From Acidobacteriota bacterium (GTDB lineage Bacteria > Acidobacteriota > Terriglobia > Terriglobales > Acidobacteriaceae): a stretch of DNA of 32,040 nucleotides. This document shows positions 6,515 to 16,000 of this stretch, piece by piece. Within the stretch, counting starts at the first letter, position 1. Each line of letters opens with the position of its first letter. The stretch is taken from positions 1 through 32,040 of the forward strand of contig JAFATF010000564.1 in the NCBI GenBank assembly GCA_019244045.1, in the 5' to 3' direction. Below the pieces are notes generated by a model that did no database searches, was not told the origin of the DNA, and was given only the letters and a program-made list of their open reading frames with translations. The position numbers were made by a program, and so were the translations under genes.

Positions 6515-9343
6515 ATGAACAAAGATTTACAAATCCGTTTTACCGCAATCGTGCTGATTATCCTGACGATTGGGGCAGCCACTCTTGCCTGGATCAATTT
6601 TCAAAAGGAGCGTGACTTTCAGGTCCCCTACGACGGTGTGTGGTGGATTGAAAGAGGTGGCAAGCTGGCGGCGGATCGGGTTGAGGCGAGCGGACCGGGC
6701 GCCCGGGCAGGAATCAAGCAAGGCGATGAACTGGTGGCGATTGACAGCCGGCCGGTCGAGAAACTTGCCACCTTGATTCAAGAGCAATACCGCGATGGTA
6801 TTTATTGGCGAGCGCGTTACTCTTTGGTGCGACACACGATCCCCCTCGAGGCCGAGGTTGTGCTTGTCCCGGCTGATCGGTCGCTTTACACGCCACTGCG
6901 CATCATCGGGCTGGTATACCTGGGGATCGGACTTTACGTGTTGTTGCGCCGCTGGACGGCGCCCAAGTCAACGCACTTTTATCTATTCTGCCTGGTTTCC
7001 TTCGTCTTTTACTCGTTTCACTTTACCGGCAAACTGAACCAGTTCGATTGGGCGATTTACTGGGGCAATGTCGCGGCCTGGCTCTTGCAGCCGGCGCTAT
7101 TTCTCCATTTCGTTCTGACCTTCCCCGAAAAGAAGGCTGTCGTACGCAAGCACCCATGGGTGTTGCCCTCCGTCTATCTGGCGCCGGTTAGCTTGCTGCT
7201 ACTGCACACCACCGCTCTTGGCTGGATGGTCCCGAGCGAGCGACTGCGGCGGGCGCTCGATCGCATCGAGATGGTCTATCTGGCGGTTTTTTTCATCATC
7301 GCGACTTGGCTTTTGTGGCGCAGCTATCGGCGTGCCAATACCCCGCTGTTACGGCAGCAGCTCAAGTGGGTGACACGCGGCACGCTCTTAGCGATTGCGC
7401 CGTTCACGCTTTTCTACGTTGTGCCTTTCCTGCTCGGGTCCGTACCCAACCCCTTGATGCGGCTGTCCGTGCTCTCGCTGGTTTTTCTGCCATTGACCTT
7501 TGGCTACGCCATCTTCCGCTATCGGCTGATGGATGTTGATCTGATCTTTAAACGGGGGGTGGTTTACACACTGGCCGCAGCGTCAATTGCGGGCCTTTAT
7601 TTCGCCATGGTAGCTGGCGTAGCCGAGGTCGTGCACTTGCGGATCCCGAGCAGCGGGCCGTGGGGCATGGTGATCGCGGTTGTGGTGACAGCTATTCTTT
7701 TCGATCCGGTACGAAAATGGATTCAAGAACGCGTTGACCGGTTTTTTTACCGAACTCGCCATGACTATCGCCGAACGCTGATCGACTTTGGCCGCGACTT
7801 AAGCTCAGAAACAGACCTGGACAAGATGCTCACTGCCGCCGTAGACCGGCTGTCGCACACACTGCTGGTCGACCGCATGGCGGTGTTTCTTGCCAGCGGG
7901 GACGAGGAAAAACCGGCTTTCGTGCTCACAAAGTCATTTGCCATCAGCCAGACGTCGGGACTCGATCTCGCTTTTCTGAGCACACCGCGGCCCGAGATGG
8001 AAGAAGGACACTTGTTTTTTGACAATACCCACCAAGTGCCCAGGGAGACGGCAAGCGCGCAAGCCACCATTCGAAAATTGGATCTCAACTACTACATCCC
8101 TTGCCGGGCCCGACAGCGCACCATCGCCTTTCTCGGACTGGGAAAAACCGTGGACGGCGATTTTCTCTCCAGCGAAGACGTGGAATTGGTCGAAACCGTA
8201 GCCGGATACATCGGCATCGCCATTCAGAATGCGCGACTCTACGCCTCTCTCGAGCAGAAGATCACCGAGTACGAGCGGCTGAAGGATTTCAGCGAGAACA
8301 TTGTGGAATCGATCAGCGTGGGCATACTGGCGGTTGATCTTGAGGACCGCATCGAATCCTGGAACTCGCAGATGGAGGTGATGTATGCACTGCCTCGCTC
8401 CCAGGCCTTGCGGCGTCCCCTCAGCGAAGTCATGCCCGCACTCTTTGTGGAGGAGTTCTATCGCGTACGGCAGACGCCGGGCATTCACAACTTGTACAAG
8501 TTTCGTCTGCCGACCCCAACGGGCGAGACCCGCACCGTCAATGTGGCCATCGCACCGCTGGTGACCAAGAGGTTTCATGTAATTGGGCGGCTGATCATCG
8601 TCGACGACATCACCGAACGCGTGGAACTCGAATCGCAGTTAGCCCAAGCCGACAAACTCTCTTCCATCGGTCTGCTGGCGGCCGGCGTGGCGCATGAGGT
8701 CAATACTCCGCTGGCCGTGATCTCCTCCTACGCCCAAATGCTTGCCAAGCAGTTACAGGGTGATCAAAAAAGGACCGAGCTACTCGAAAAGATCACCCGT
8801 TCCACCTTCCGTGCGTCGGAGATCGTCAACAATCTCCTGAACTTCTCGCGCACCAGCGGAACCGAATTTACCGCTATAGACGTCAATAAAGTGATCGGCG
8901 ACACGCTGGCTCTGCTCGAACACCAGTTCAAAGTGGGACAAGTCAGCGTGCAAAAGGAGCTCGCAACGAACCTGCCGTCCATCCATGGCAATGCCGGGCG
9001 ATTGCAGCAGGTATTCCTCAATCTATTTCTCAATGCCAAGGACGCCATGCCGGCCGGCGGCACCTTGCGGGTAGCCACTTCGAACGGAACTGGTGTCAGC
9101 GTCATGGTTTCCGATACCGGCAGCGGCATTGCGCAAGAACACATCAGCCGGATCTACGACCCGTTCTTCACCACCAAAACCAATCCACGCAACGGCCAGA
9201 CGCGAGGCACGGGTCTCGGCCTGAGCGTGACCTACGGGATTATCCAGGAGCACGCCGGCAATATTCGGGTTGAGAGCCGGCCAGGTGCGGGCACGACGTT
9301 TTTCCTCGATTTTCCGCTGACAAGGAAGCCTGTCAATGTCTGA
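6515..9343 (+). CDS. Membrane sensor histidine kinase with PDZ, 7-TM-like, GAF, PAS and kinase domains
   Basis: From this start the protein has 942 residues. A first membrane helix (about 8-25) is followed by a PDZ-like domain with GPGARAGIKQGDELVAI, expected outside the membrane. Then come about eight hydrophobic segments (roughly 128-390), a GAF-like domain (about 430-590), a short coiled coil, a PAS domain (about 610-710), and HisKA with phospho-acceptor His727 in AHEVNTPL. The HATPase_c domain shows the N box (LNLFLNAKDAM), G1 (DTGSGI), F box (FFTTK) and G2 (GTGLGLS). All catalytic motifs are intact. The gene overlaps the response regulator by 8 bases, implying coupled translation and a cognate pair. 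The signal is unknown; the PDZ domain suggests binding of a peptide or protein C-terminus in the periplasm. A GGGAG lies 20 bases before the ATG, farther than ideal. Confidence 0.88.
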   Translation: MNKDLQIRFTAIVLIILTIGAATLAWINFQKERDFQVPYDGVWWIERGGKLAADRVEASGPGARAGIKQGDELVAIDSRPVEKLATLIQEQYRDGIYWRARYSLVRHTIPLEAEVVLVPADRSLYTPLRIIGLVYLGIGLYVLLRRWTAPKSTHFYLFCLVSFVFYSFHFTGKLNQFDWAIYWGNVAAWLLQPALFLHFVLTFPEKKAVVRKHPWVLPSVYLAPVSLLLLHTTALGWMVPSERLRRALDRIEMVYLAVFFIIATWLLWRSYRRANTPLLRQQLKWVTRGTLLAIAPFTLFYVVPFLLGSVPNPLMRLSVLSLVFLPLTFGYAIFRYRLMDVDLIFKRGVVYTLAAASIAGLYFAMVAGVAEVVHLRIPSSGPWGMVIAVVVTAILFDPVRKWIQERVDRFFYRTRHDYRRTLIDFGRDLSSETDLDKMLTAAVDRLSHTLLVDRMAVFLASGDEEKPAFVLTKSFAISQTSGLDLAFLSTPRPEMEEGHLFFDNTHQVPRETASAQATIRKLDLNYYIPCRARQRTIAFLGLGKTVDGDFLSSEDVELVETVAGYIGIAIQNARLYASLEQKITEYERLKDFSENIVESISVGILAVDLEDRIESWNSQMEVMYALPRSQALRRPLSEVMPALFVEEFYRVRQTPGIHNLYKFRLPTPTGETRTVNVAIAPLVTKRFHVIGRLIIVDDITERVELESQLAQADKLSSIGLLAAGVAHEVNTPLAVISSYAQMLAKQLQGDQKRTELLEKITRSTFRASEIVNNLLNFSRTSGTEFTAIDVNKVIGDTLALLEHQFKVGQVSVQKELATNLPSIHGNAGRLQQVFLNLFLNAKDAMPAGGTLRVATSNGTGVSVMVSDTGSGIAQEHISRIYDPFFTTKTNPRNGQTRGTGLGLSVTYGIIQEHAGNIRVESRPGAGTTFFLDFPLTRKPVNV

Positions 9344-10775
9344 AGCCACTTTGACTTCTTCTCCTAACCTGCGGGACGTGATGCCCTCTCCCGCCGGTTG
9401 TGTGTTGATCATCGATGACGAAGCCGAAATTCGCGAGTCTTTGCGCACGCTTCTTGAGATTGATGGCTACGAAGTGGAGACGGCAGGTACGGCCGAGGAG
9501 GGGCTGGCGCGAGTTGGGGATCGTAGCTTCGATTTGGTGTTGCTGGACCTGGCGCTTCCCGACCGCAACGGCCTGGATCTGCTCGCCGAAGTGCGCGAAC
9601 AGGATGCGTCCCTCTCGATCATCATGATCACCGCCTACGGCACGGTGGAAAACGCGGTGCGCGCTATGCAATCGGGTGCCTCGAACTTCATACAAAAGCC
9701 ATGGGACAACGAGAAACTGCTGGCCGACGTTCGCGCTGCCGTCGGGCGGCATCGAGCCGAGGAGGAGAACGTCCAACTCAAACGCGCCCTCAAGCAGCGC
9801 TACAGCTTTGAAAACATCGTGGGTAAAAGCGAGCCCATGTTGAAGATTTTCGACCTGGTAGGGCAAGTTGCCGCCAGCCGCTCCACGATTCTGTTACAGG
9901 GCGAGAGTGGAACGGGAAAAGAGCTAATCGCTAAGGCCATTCACTTGAATTCGCCACGCCGGGAACGATCCTTCGTACCGGTCAACACCGGTTCGATGCC
10001 CGCGGACCTGCTGGAATCTACCCTGTTCGGACACGTCAAGGGCGCCTTCACCAGCGCCATTGCCTCCAAGAAAGGATTATTTGAAATCGCCGATCGGGGA
10101 ACTCTGTTCCTCGACGAAATCGGCACCATGAGTTTGGAGACGCAGAGCAAGATTCTGCGGGTGCTGCAAGACCGCAAATTCATGCATTTGGGAGGGGTGC
10201 AGGAGCTGCAGGTGGATGTTCGCATCATTGCCGCTACCAACGTGGACCTCAGGCAGTTGGTGAGGGAGGGCAAGTTCCGCGAAGATCTGTTCTATCGACT
10301 CAATGTCATTAGCATTGACCTGCCGCCGTTGCGAGAGCGCCGGGAAGACATTCCGCTGCTGGCCGATTACTTCGCGCGCAAGTACTCGGAGGAAAACGAG
10401 CGCACCTTGCGGCGGCTTAGCGCGGAAGCCTTGCGTCTGCTCGTCAACTACTCGTGGCCGGGGAATGTGCGCGAACTCGAAAATGTAATTGAGCGGGCAG
10501 TTGTGCTTTCATCCGACAGCGATATCGTTCCCGCTCTCTTGCCCGATCACATTGCCGGGCGAGGCAGCGCCTTTCCCCTTCTGGAGCATCGGTCCGACGC
10601 CTCCTTGTTCGAAATTGTGGAAAACTGCGAACGCCGCATCATCGTTGACATGCTGGAAAAATGCAATTGGAACCAGACCGAGGCGGCAGAACGGTTCCGG
10701 GTGCCCCTATCAACCCTGAACCAAAAAATTAAGCGGCTCAATATTGAGATTAAGCGAAAAAACGGCAACAAGTAG
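9336..10775 (+). CDS. NtrC-family sigma-54-dependent response regulator
   Basis: This 479-residue regulator has three domains in order. The receiver (about 20-135) has Asp27/Asp28, phospho-acceptor Asp71 in LLDLALPD, Thr99 and Lys121. The AAA+ sigma-54 interaction domain (about 160-385) has Walker A GESGTGKE (189-196) and Walker B LFLDEIG (257-263). A Fis-type helix-turn-helix ends the protein (about 430-472, NQTEAAERF then STLNQKIKRL). The loop that contacts sigma-54 reads GAFTSA (236-241) rather than the consensus GAFTGA. Phosphorylation by the overlapping kinase gene product presumably drives assembly of the ATPase ring. No -24/-12 promoter was found nearby that would reveal its targets. 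Confidence 0.93.
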   Translation: MSEATLTSSPNLRDVMPSPAGCVLIIDDEAEIRESLRTLLEIDGYEVETAGTAEEGLARVGDRSFDLVLLDLALPDRNGLDLLAEVREQDASLSIIMITAYGTVENAVRAMQSGASNFIQKPWDNEKLLADVRAAVGRHRAEEENVQLKRALKQRYSFENIVGKSEPMLKIFDLVGQVAASRSTILLQGESGTGKELIAKAIHLNSPRRERSFVPVNTGSMPADLLESTLFGHVKGAFTSAIASKKGLFEIADRGTLFLDEIGTMSLETQSKILRVLQDRKFMHLGGVQELQVDVRIIAATNVDLRQLVREGKFREDLFYRLNVISIDLPPLRERREDIPLLADYFARKYSEENERTLRRLSAEALRLLVNYSWPGNVRELENVIERAVVLSSDSDIVPALLPDHIAGRGSAFPLLEHRSDASLFEIVENCERRIIVDMLEKCNWNQTEAAERFRVPLSTLNQKIKRLNIEIKRKNGNK

Positions 10776-10914
10776 TTGCTGCAGAGCAAAGCTGCAATCA
10801 GTGTCGCGTAACGCGATCTCGTGCTCGATCTTGAACTCTTCGAGAGACATCTGACCGGTCAGCCATAAACGGGCTTAAAGTTTTCTGCTGCTCGAGGCGC
10901 ACACTGCAGCAAGA

Positions 10915-11403
10915 CTATGTTGCCGAGCCGGAACATCCCCCCTGATCTGCGGCCGCTGGTTTGGGTCTGTCCCTCCCATCGGAACGGATACGGTCGGTGG
11001 AGAGAAGCAGGCCCGCGAGCATGGCACAGCCGATGCCGATCCCTTGAACCGTTCGAATTTGTTCGTGCAACAACGTAGGCGCAAGTAATAGGACAAAGGC
11101 AGGATACAAGGCAGAGAGGGGTTCGACGACAGAGGCCTTGCCGCCGTAACGCATCGCGGCCAGAAGACTGAGAAACCCTAGCCCGTTAGCTACGCCGTTC
11201 AGCAAGGCCCACGTGAGGCTTGCCGTTGAGTAGCTCGTCACAGAGGTGGTCGGGAACACTAAGGGCTGCAACAGCATAAACCCCGCAGCCGTCCAGACGA
11301 GGGCTGCTTCGGCAGAAACGTAATTCATGGCCGATTTCTGTATTACACCCAGAATGCCCCACGACAGCAGTACCAGGATGCAGAACCATGTCGACGCATG
11401 CAT
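10915..11403 (-). CDS. Half-size EamA/DMT transporter subunit (second of a pair)
   Basis: The protein of about 162 residues is a single EamA-like unit with roughly five membrane helices, starting MHASTWFCILVLLSWG. The fourth and fifth helices carry the family pattern SVVEPLSALYPAFVLLLAPTLLHEQI. The C-terminus is a charged tail. The frame continues far upstream, but only by overlapping the preceding gene. The ATG at 11403 has GAGG about 9 bases before it and sits 11 bases after the previous stop, so this start is well supported. Full-length DMT transporters usually hold two such units in one chain of about 300 residues. Here the units are separate, so the pair presumably assembles as a heterodimer in the inner membrane. 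The substrate is unknown. Confidence 0.8.
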   Translation of the reverse strand: MHASTWFCILVLLSWGILGVIQKSAMNYVSAEAALVWTAAGFMLLQPLVFPTTSVTSYSTASLTWALLNGVANGLGFLSLLAAMRYGGKASVVEPLSALYPAFVLLLAPTLLHEQIRTVQGIGIGCAMLAGLLLSTDRIRSDGRDRPKPAAADQGGCSGSAT

Positions 11404-11414
11404 AATGACCAGCC

Positions 11415-11981
11415 TCAAAGCGCAAACAGCACAATGGCTGCGGTAGCGAAGACGATACCAAGAGTCTGGAAGCGGTTCGGCCTTTCGCGCAGTATTAGTA
11501 CTGCCAGCAAAACCGTAGCCAGCGGGTAGAGCGAGGTAGCCGCCGTCACTACTGCCGTATTTGCTCCCGTTCGATAGGCCGCATAAAGTGCTAAGCCGCC
11601 CAGGCCGAGGAGCATGCCACTGCATAGTGCGTACCAGCTGCCCCGCGAATTAATGGTGAGCTGCACTTTCTTAGATTTGGCCACCGCGACTGCCACAAAC
11701 AGAAAACCGAAAGCAGAGATGAACTGCATCGTGGTCGCGGGAATCTGTTGCGCGCCCATGCGCGCCGTAAACGCCCATGCCGTCCAGCACAAACACGATG
11801 CTATCGAATACCAGAACCACCTGGTTGTAAGGGTAGAGGAGATGGCCGAAATGATGGCAGGTGCTGCCCCTGCTTTGAGGTTGGCATGGTGCGCGGCGAA
11901 AGTCGCGCCGAAAGACGATTTCCGTGGGTGAGCACCCTCCTGCTTTGCCTGACTCGTCGGACTGTATCCCTGTGGCATCAC
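11415..11981 (-). CDS. Half-size EamA/DMT transporter subunit (first of a pair)
   Basis: From about residue 51 (TTRWFWYSIASCLCWTAWAF) the protein is a single EamA unit of about 138 residues with five membrane helices, ending in the typical TSLYPLATVLLAVLILRERP pattern and a last helix. The N-terminal 50 residues are polar, unlike the family, and lack a ribosome binding site before the GTG (11981) or ATG (11978). No ATG, GTG or TTG occurs near the first helix, so either the true start is an unusual codon, the extension is real, or an upstream sequence error hides the start. The stop at 11415 is 11 bases before the second EamA gene, indicating one transcript. The family moves small metabolites or drugs; the substrate cannot be inferred. 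Confidence 0.75.
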   Translation of the reverse strand: MMPQGYSPTSQAKQEGAHPRKSSFGATFAAHHANLKAGAAPAIISAISSTLTTRWFWYSIASCLCWTAWAFTARMGAQQIPATTMQFISAFGFLFVAVAVAKSKKVQLTINSRGSWYALCSGMLLGLGGLALYAAYRTGANTAVVTAATSLYPLATVLLAVLILRERPNRFQTLGIVFATAAIVLFAL

Positions 11982-12170
11982 GGTATACGGCGCAAGCTGG
12001 CGACAATCGTCCGGCGCGGCGCTGCCGAAAGTAAGCTACTGGCTGGCAGCGAAGCTGCGGCGATCCTGATAGTAACGAGTCTTGGTGGCTGCGAGAAGGT
12101 CACTGCCGTTATCTTCTATAGGTACCCACCGTTCGCAGCAAACTGGGTACTATTGGTACCGGCCAGAGGC

Positions 12171-12815
12171 TCACTTGCCGAGGAGGGAATGCTGTCTCAG
12201 CCAATCCTTAATCACGTTTCTCCTGGCAAATGGCTCAAACTGCAGCCCCACAAGGCTTCCGGAGTACCAGCGGGGCGATGCTGGCAAACGGACAGCGCCA
12301 AAATCAGGCAGGACAAGACGCAGCACGACTTGCTGGGGAAGGGCGATGTTGCGCAGCAGGTTCACGGCCATACCTCCCTCTCCCAGGTTGCGCGTCATTC
12401 CTCCGATAACGGCCCGTGTGGCATGAACTTCGACCGGAATAGCTAGTGGCATGCGAGCGCATTTCCCGATTCCGCGAGACACAATGGACTGGGTGGCAGC
12501 AACCGCAGCCCGAACATCTAATTCGTCTCGCGACTGAAGCAGCGCATTGAGACCCCACCTGGTTAAACGGCGTGCGTCGCTGGCCTCGCCAATTCCATAC
12601 GCTAAGGTCCTCCACGGCACGAACCAGGAAGAGCTGTCGAGCCGTTTCAACGCCACCTCGGTCAAAGGAAACACACAAGCACGTACGTTGCGAGAACCCA
12701 TGAGCTTAAGATCTGCCACAGTCTCCACATCGATATTGTAGGTTCGGAAGGAGTGGACGAATTTTTCCAGAAGACCGGAGTCTACCTTAATTCCGGCGAG
12801 TGTCAGCTTTTGCAT
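12171..12815 (-). CDS. PilZ-like domain protein
   Basis: The protein of about 214 residues has no signal peptide or membrane segment. Residues about 1-115 form an alpha/beta region with no recognised family (begins MQKLTLAGIKVDSGLL). Residues about 122-205 resemble a PilZ domain, with RMPLAIPVEVH, then TRNLGEGGMAV and a final SGSLVGLQF strand. The classic c-di-GMP motifs RxxxR and (D/N)xSxxG are degenerate: the Ser is replaced by Gly in NLGEGG and the Arg pair is incomplete. Binding of c-di-GMP is therefore doubtful, and a structural or protein-binding role is possible. A GTG at 12833 would add six residues. The ATG at 12815 lies in the loop of a small inverted repeat (GTGTCA 12800-12805, TGACAC 12828-12833). 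Confidence 0.65.
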   Translation of the reverse strand: MQKLTLAGIKVDSGLLEKFVHSFRTYNIDVETVADLKLMGSRNVRACVFPLTEVALKRLDSSSWFVPWRTLAYGIGEASDARRLTRWGLNALLQSRDELDVRAAVAATQSIVSRGIGKCARMPLAIPVEVHATRAVIGGMTRNLGEGGMAVNLLRNIALPQQVVLRLVLPDFGAVRLPASPRWYSGSLVGLQFEPFARRNVIKDWLRQHSLLGK

Positions 12816-13038
12816 TATGCACACCCATGACACGAGCGTAGGAGAGCAAGTCGATCATTTTTTTGAACTCCTCGCTGGGCGATTCCGCCCGGTGAAAACT
12901 AAATTACCACCCCCGTTCGGCTCTGTACCTAGCCCGACTACAGGGTGCCCACACGGACGTAACCTGCTAGTGGCCGAGCACGCGGTCGATTACTTCGGTC
13001 ATTTGGGTGTGATCTTTCGGTGCATGTACTGTTTGTAA

Positions 13039-16000
13039 ATGCATGAAAAAGCAAAGTGCCTAGTCGCGACCGTGGTGCTGACGGTTATCTGTGCAGCTTG
13101 CGCATTTGGACAAAACACAGCTGACTTGCAAGGGCATGTTATGGATACAGGGCGCCACTCGATCGTAAGCGCCTTCGTCATCGTCACCAGTCAAGAAACT
13201 TCCTTGATCCGTGCGGCTACGACGGACGAGGCTGGTAATTTTGAAATTCCTGGGTTGCCCGTCGGCCGCTACCAGGTGGAGGTGAAGGCCGATGGATTTA
13301 AGTCGTACCAGATTTCTAATGTGGAGGTAAACATCGGACAAATAGCGACCATGGACGTTGTTCTCGGGAACGGCGACATGTCTTCGGCAACGGCAGGAGG
13401 GGACACCCATGCGGTCGTCGAAACGGCCAACACTCAACTGGGCGTAGTTATGGACAGTCTCGACCTCTCTCAGTTACCACTCAAGTCGCGCGACACCTAT
13501 GAGCTGCTCCAGTTACAGCCGGGCGTGCAAAGCACTCTGGGTGCGGATTTGTTTTTCGGAAGCGACCAGCCCGGTGTGGTATCGGTAGATGGAGCGAGAG
13601 TGCGTTCGAATAGTTATTATGTGAACGGTGGGCATGCTGGCGACCAGTTCATCAACGCACCATCCCTACAGCCCTCGCCTGACTCTATCGCCGAATTTCG
13701 AGTTATCTCGCATAACTATGACGCAGAACTCGGCCGCAACTCTGGTTCTGTTCTTAACGTGATAACCAAATCCGGCAGCAAAACCTATCACGGCACCCTC
13801 TACGAGTATTTTCGGAACAACGCTTTGAATGCCAAAGGCTATTTCGACCCGCAAACCCCCGACTTTAAGCAGAACGAGTTCGGGGCTACATTCGGTGGCC
13901 CAATCCGGCGCGACAAGACTTTCTTCTTCTCCTCTTACGAGGGTCGCAGGTTGCGCCAAGGAATAACCTCTGATTCAATCCCTGTGCCCACGATTGATGA
14001 ACGTGCTGGTAACTTTGCAGCAGGTCCGATGTTTACCGGTGTGCTGCAGGATTCTACTGTGGCCGCGGTGCTCAATGGTCGTCCGGGTTGTGCGGCAGCC
14101 GTGGCTACACGCGGCGGAGCACCAATAGCCGCAGGCACCCGCTATGCGGCGATATTCCCTGGAAATAGCATCCCGCAGCCGTGCTTTGATGCCACCGCCG
14201 CCGATCTTATGCAGCAGTTTGTTCCTTTGCCGACTGTAGGAATAGAGACATTTCGCTCTTCAGCTGACAGCGACGTTCGTCAGGATCAAATGACTGCCCG
14301 TTTCGACCATAGCCTGAATAGCGAGCAGCAGCTTAGCTTGTATTACTACGTCACCGACATCAATGACGGCGAGCCCTTCTCGCGATTTCAAGCGGCTGGT
14401 GCAAATCTTCCCGGTTTTGGCAATCGCACGCGAGAACGCTTTCAACAACTCAATCTTTCCCACAATTGGGTGATCAACGCCAGGACGATCAATGATTCCC
14501 GCATAGTTTATTACCGTGACGCACAAGGCCAATTCCTATCCCCGCAGCGGACCGGCTTGGTGCAGGATTCATGCCGCAGCGTACCCGCGAGTCAGTGCTT
14601 CGCCAATCCCGGCAACGCCAGTCTGGGAATCACCCCGGGTTATGGGCCAGCGTTCGAAGGGGTGCCCTTTGTCGCACTCGCGGGCAGTTTTTCCATGGGC
14701 AACAACGCCAATGGCAATTTCTCTCAAGCCGGCAACGTTTACCAGGCTTTCGACTCCATAAGCAGAGTAGTGGGGAATCATTCTCTTAAGTTCGGAGCCG
14801 ATGCTCGCAATTTGCGCTTCCACCAAACCTACTTTTTCGATATTAACGGGAATTTCCAGTTTACCGGCGGCGGACCGAATGACGTCGGCTTTGCCGATCT
14901 CGTGCCCAACTATCTCCTCGGTCTTCCCGATACGTATACTCAGGGTTCGGCCAACAGTCTGGATGCGCGTACCACACAGTTAGGCATCTTTGCACAGGAC
15001 TCCTGGAAGGTAAGGACCAACCTACATCTTTATTACGGGCTGCGCTGGGAGTTAAATACTCCGCAAGCCGATGCCGGTAACCGAATCCAGGCGTTTCGCC
15101 CAGGTCAAGCTACCACCATTTACCCCTGTGTACTGAGTTCTACAGATCCCCTCGTGCCGCTGGTGGGTTCAGAGGATTGCTCCCCAACTGGACCAGCTCG
15201 ATCCGTGTTTCCCTTGGGCTTAGTCCTGCCCGGCGACCGTGGTGTACCCCCGGGTCTCACGCACACTTATGAACGCGCTTACGCACCGCGGCTGGGTGTA
15301 GCGTGGTCACCGGGCTGGGAGGACGGCTGGCTGGGGAAAATCTCGGGTGGGCCAGGTAGATCGAGCGTTCGCCTAGGTTGGGGAACCTTCTATGATGCCA
15401 ATGAAGAGTTAATTTTGGCTTCCTTTGCAGCGCAGCCTCCTTTCGGGGGCAGCACCTTAATTCCCAATATATTTTTCAACACCCCATTTCTCGGCCAGAA
15501 CGGAACCGTATCACCCAATCCATTCCACGGGTTTGCCAATCCTCAACCGGGCACCCCCGTCGATTTTGCCCTGTTTCGCCCAATTCTCCTCTTTGGGAAT
15601 TTTCCTCCCACGTTACGGAATCAGTATGCCGAACAGTATCACGCAACCTTCCAGCGCCAACTATGGCGAGACACGCTGCTGCAATTCGGCTATGTGGGAA
15701 GCCAGGGCCATCGCTTGCTTGCTAGTACGGATCAGAACTATGGGAACGCTCAGACTTGCCTTGACCTGACCAAGATTCCCGGTATGTCGTGCGGACCGTT
15801 CGGCGAGGATAGCGCGTATTTTATTCCCGCCGGCGCGATCCCGGCTGGTGCGACTTTGCATTTGCCCTACGGCTCGGTTCCCACGGTTACCGGTCCCAAT
15901 CCTAACCCGATTTCTTTGGTGGGACTTCGCAGGTATTCGTCACCATTGTGTGAACCTACCACTGGCGTCGGTTGTCCGCCCGACGGCGTTCCAGTCTTCA

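Noticed and set aside
10710-10850. Minus-strand ORF of 46 residues starting MSLEEFKIEHEIAL, overlapping the 3' end of the response regulator
   Set aside because: The start looks protein-like, but there is no ribosome binding site, it runs antisense into the regulator HTH region, and the translation becomes featureless.
10852-10861. Perfect palindrome TGACCGGTCA after the response regulator
   Set aside because: A 10-bp palindrome in a gap between convergent genes is weak evidence for an operator; no second copy was seen near a promoter.
12120-12165. Inverted repeat GTACCCA/TGGGTAC after the PilZ-like gene
   Set aside because: A 7-bp stem with a 15-base loop and no T-tract on the minus strand; too weak to call a terminator.
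11982-12170. Possible riboswitch upstream of the EamA pair (as guanidine riboswitches precede some DMT-superfamily genes)
   Set aside because: I could not find the conserved ykkC or mini-ykkC sequence blocks in the minus-strand leader.
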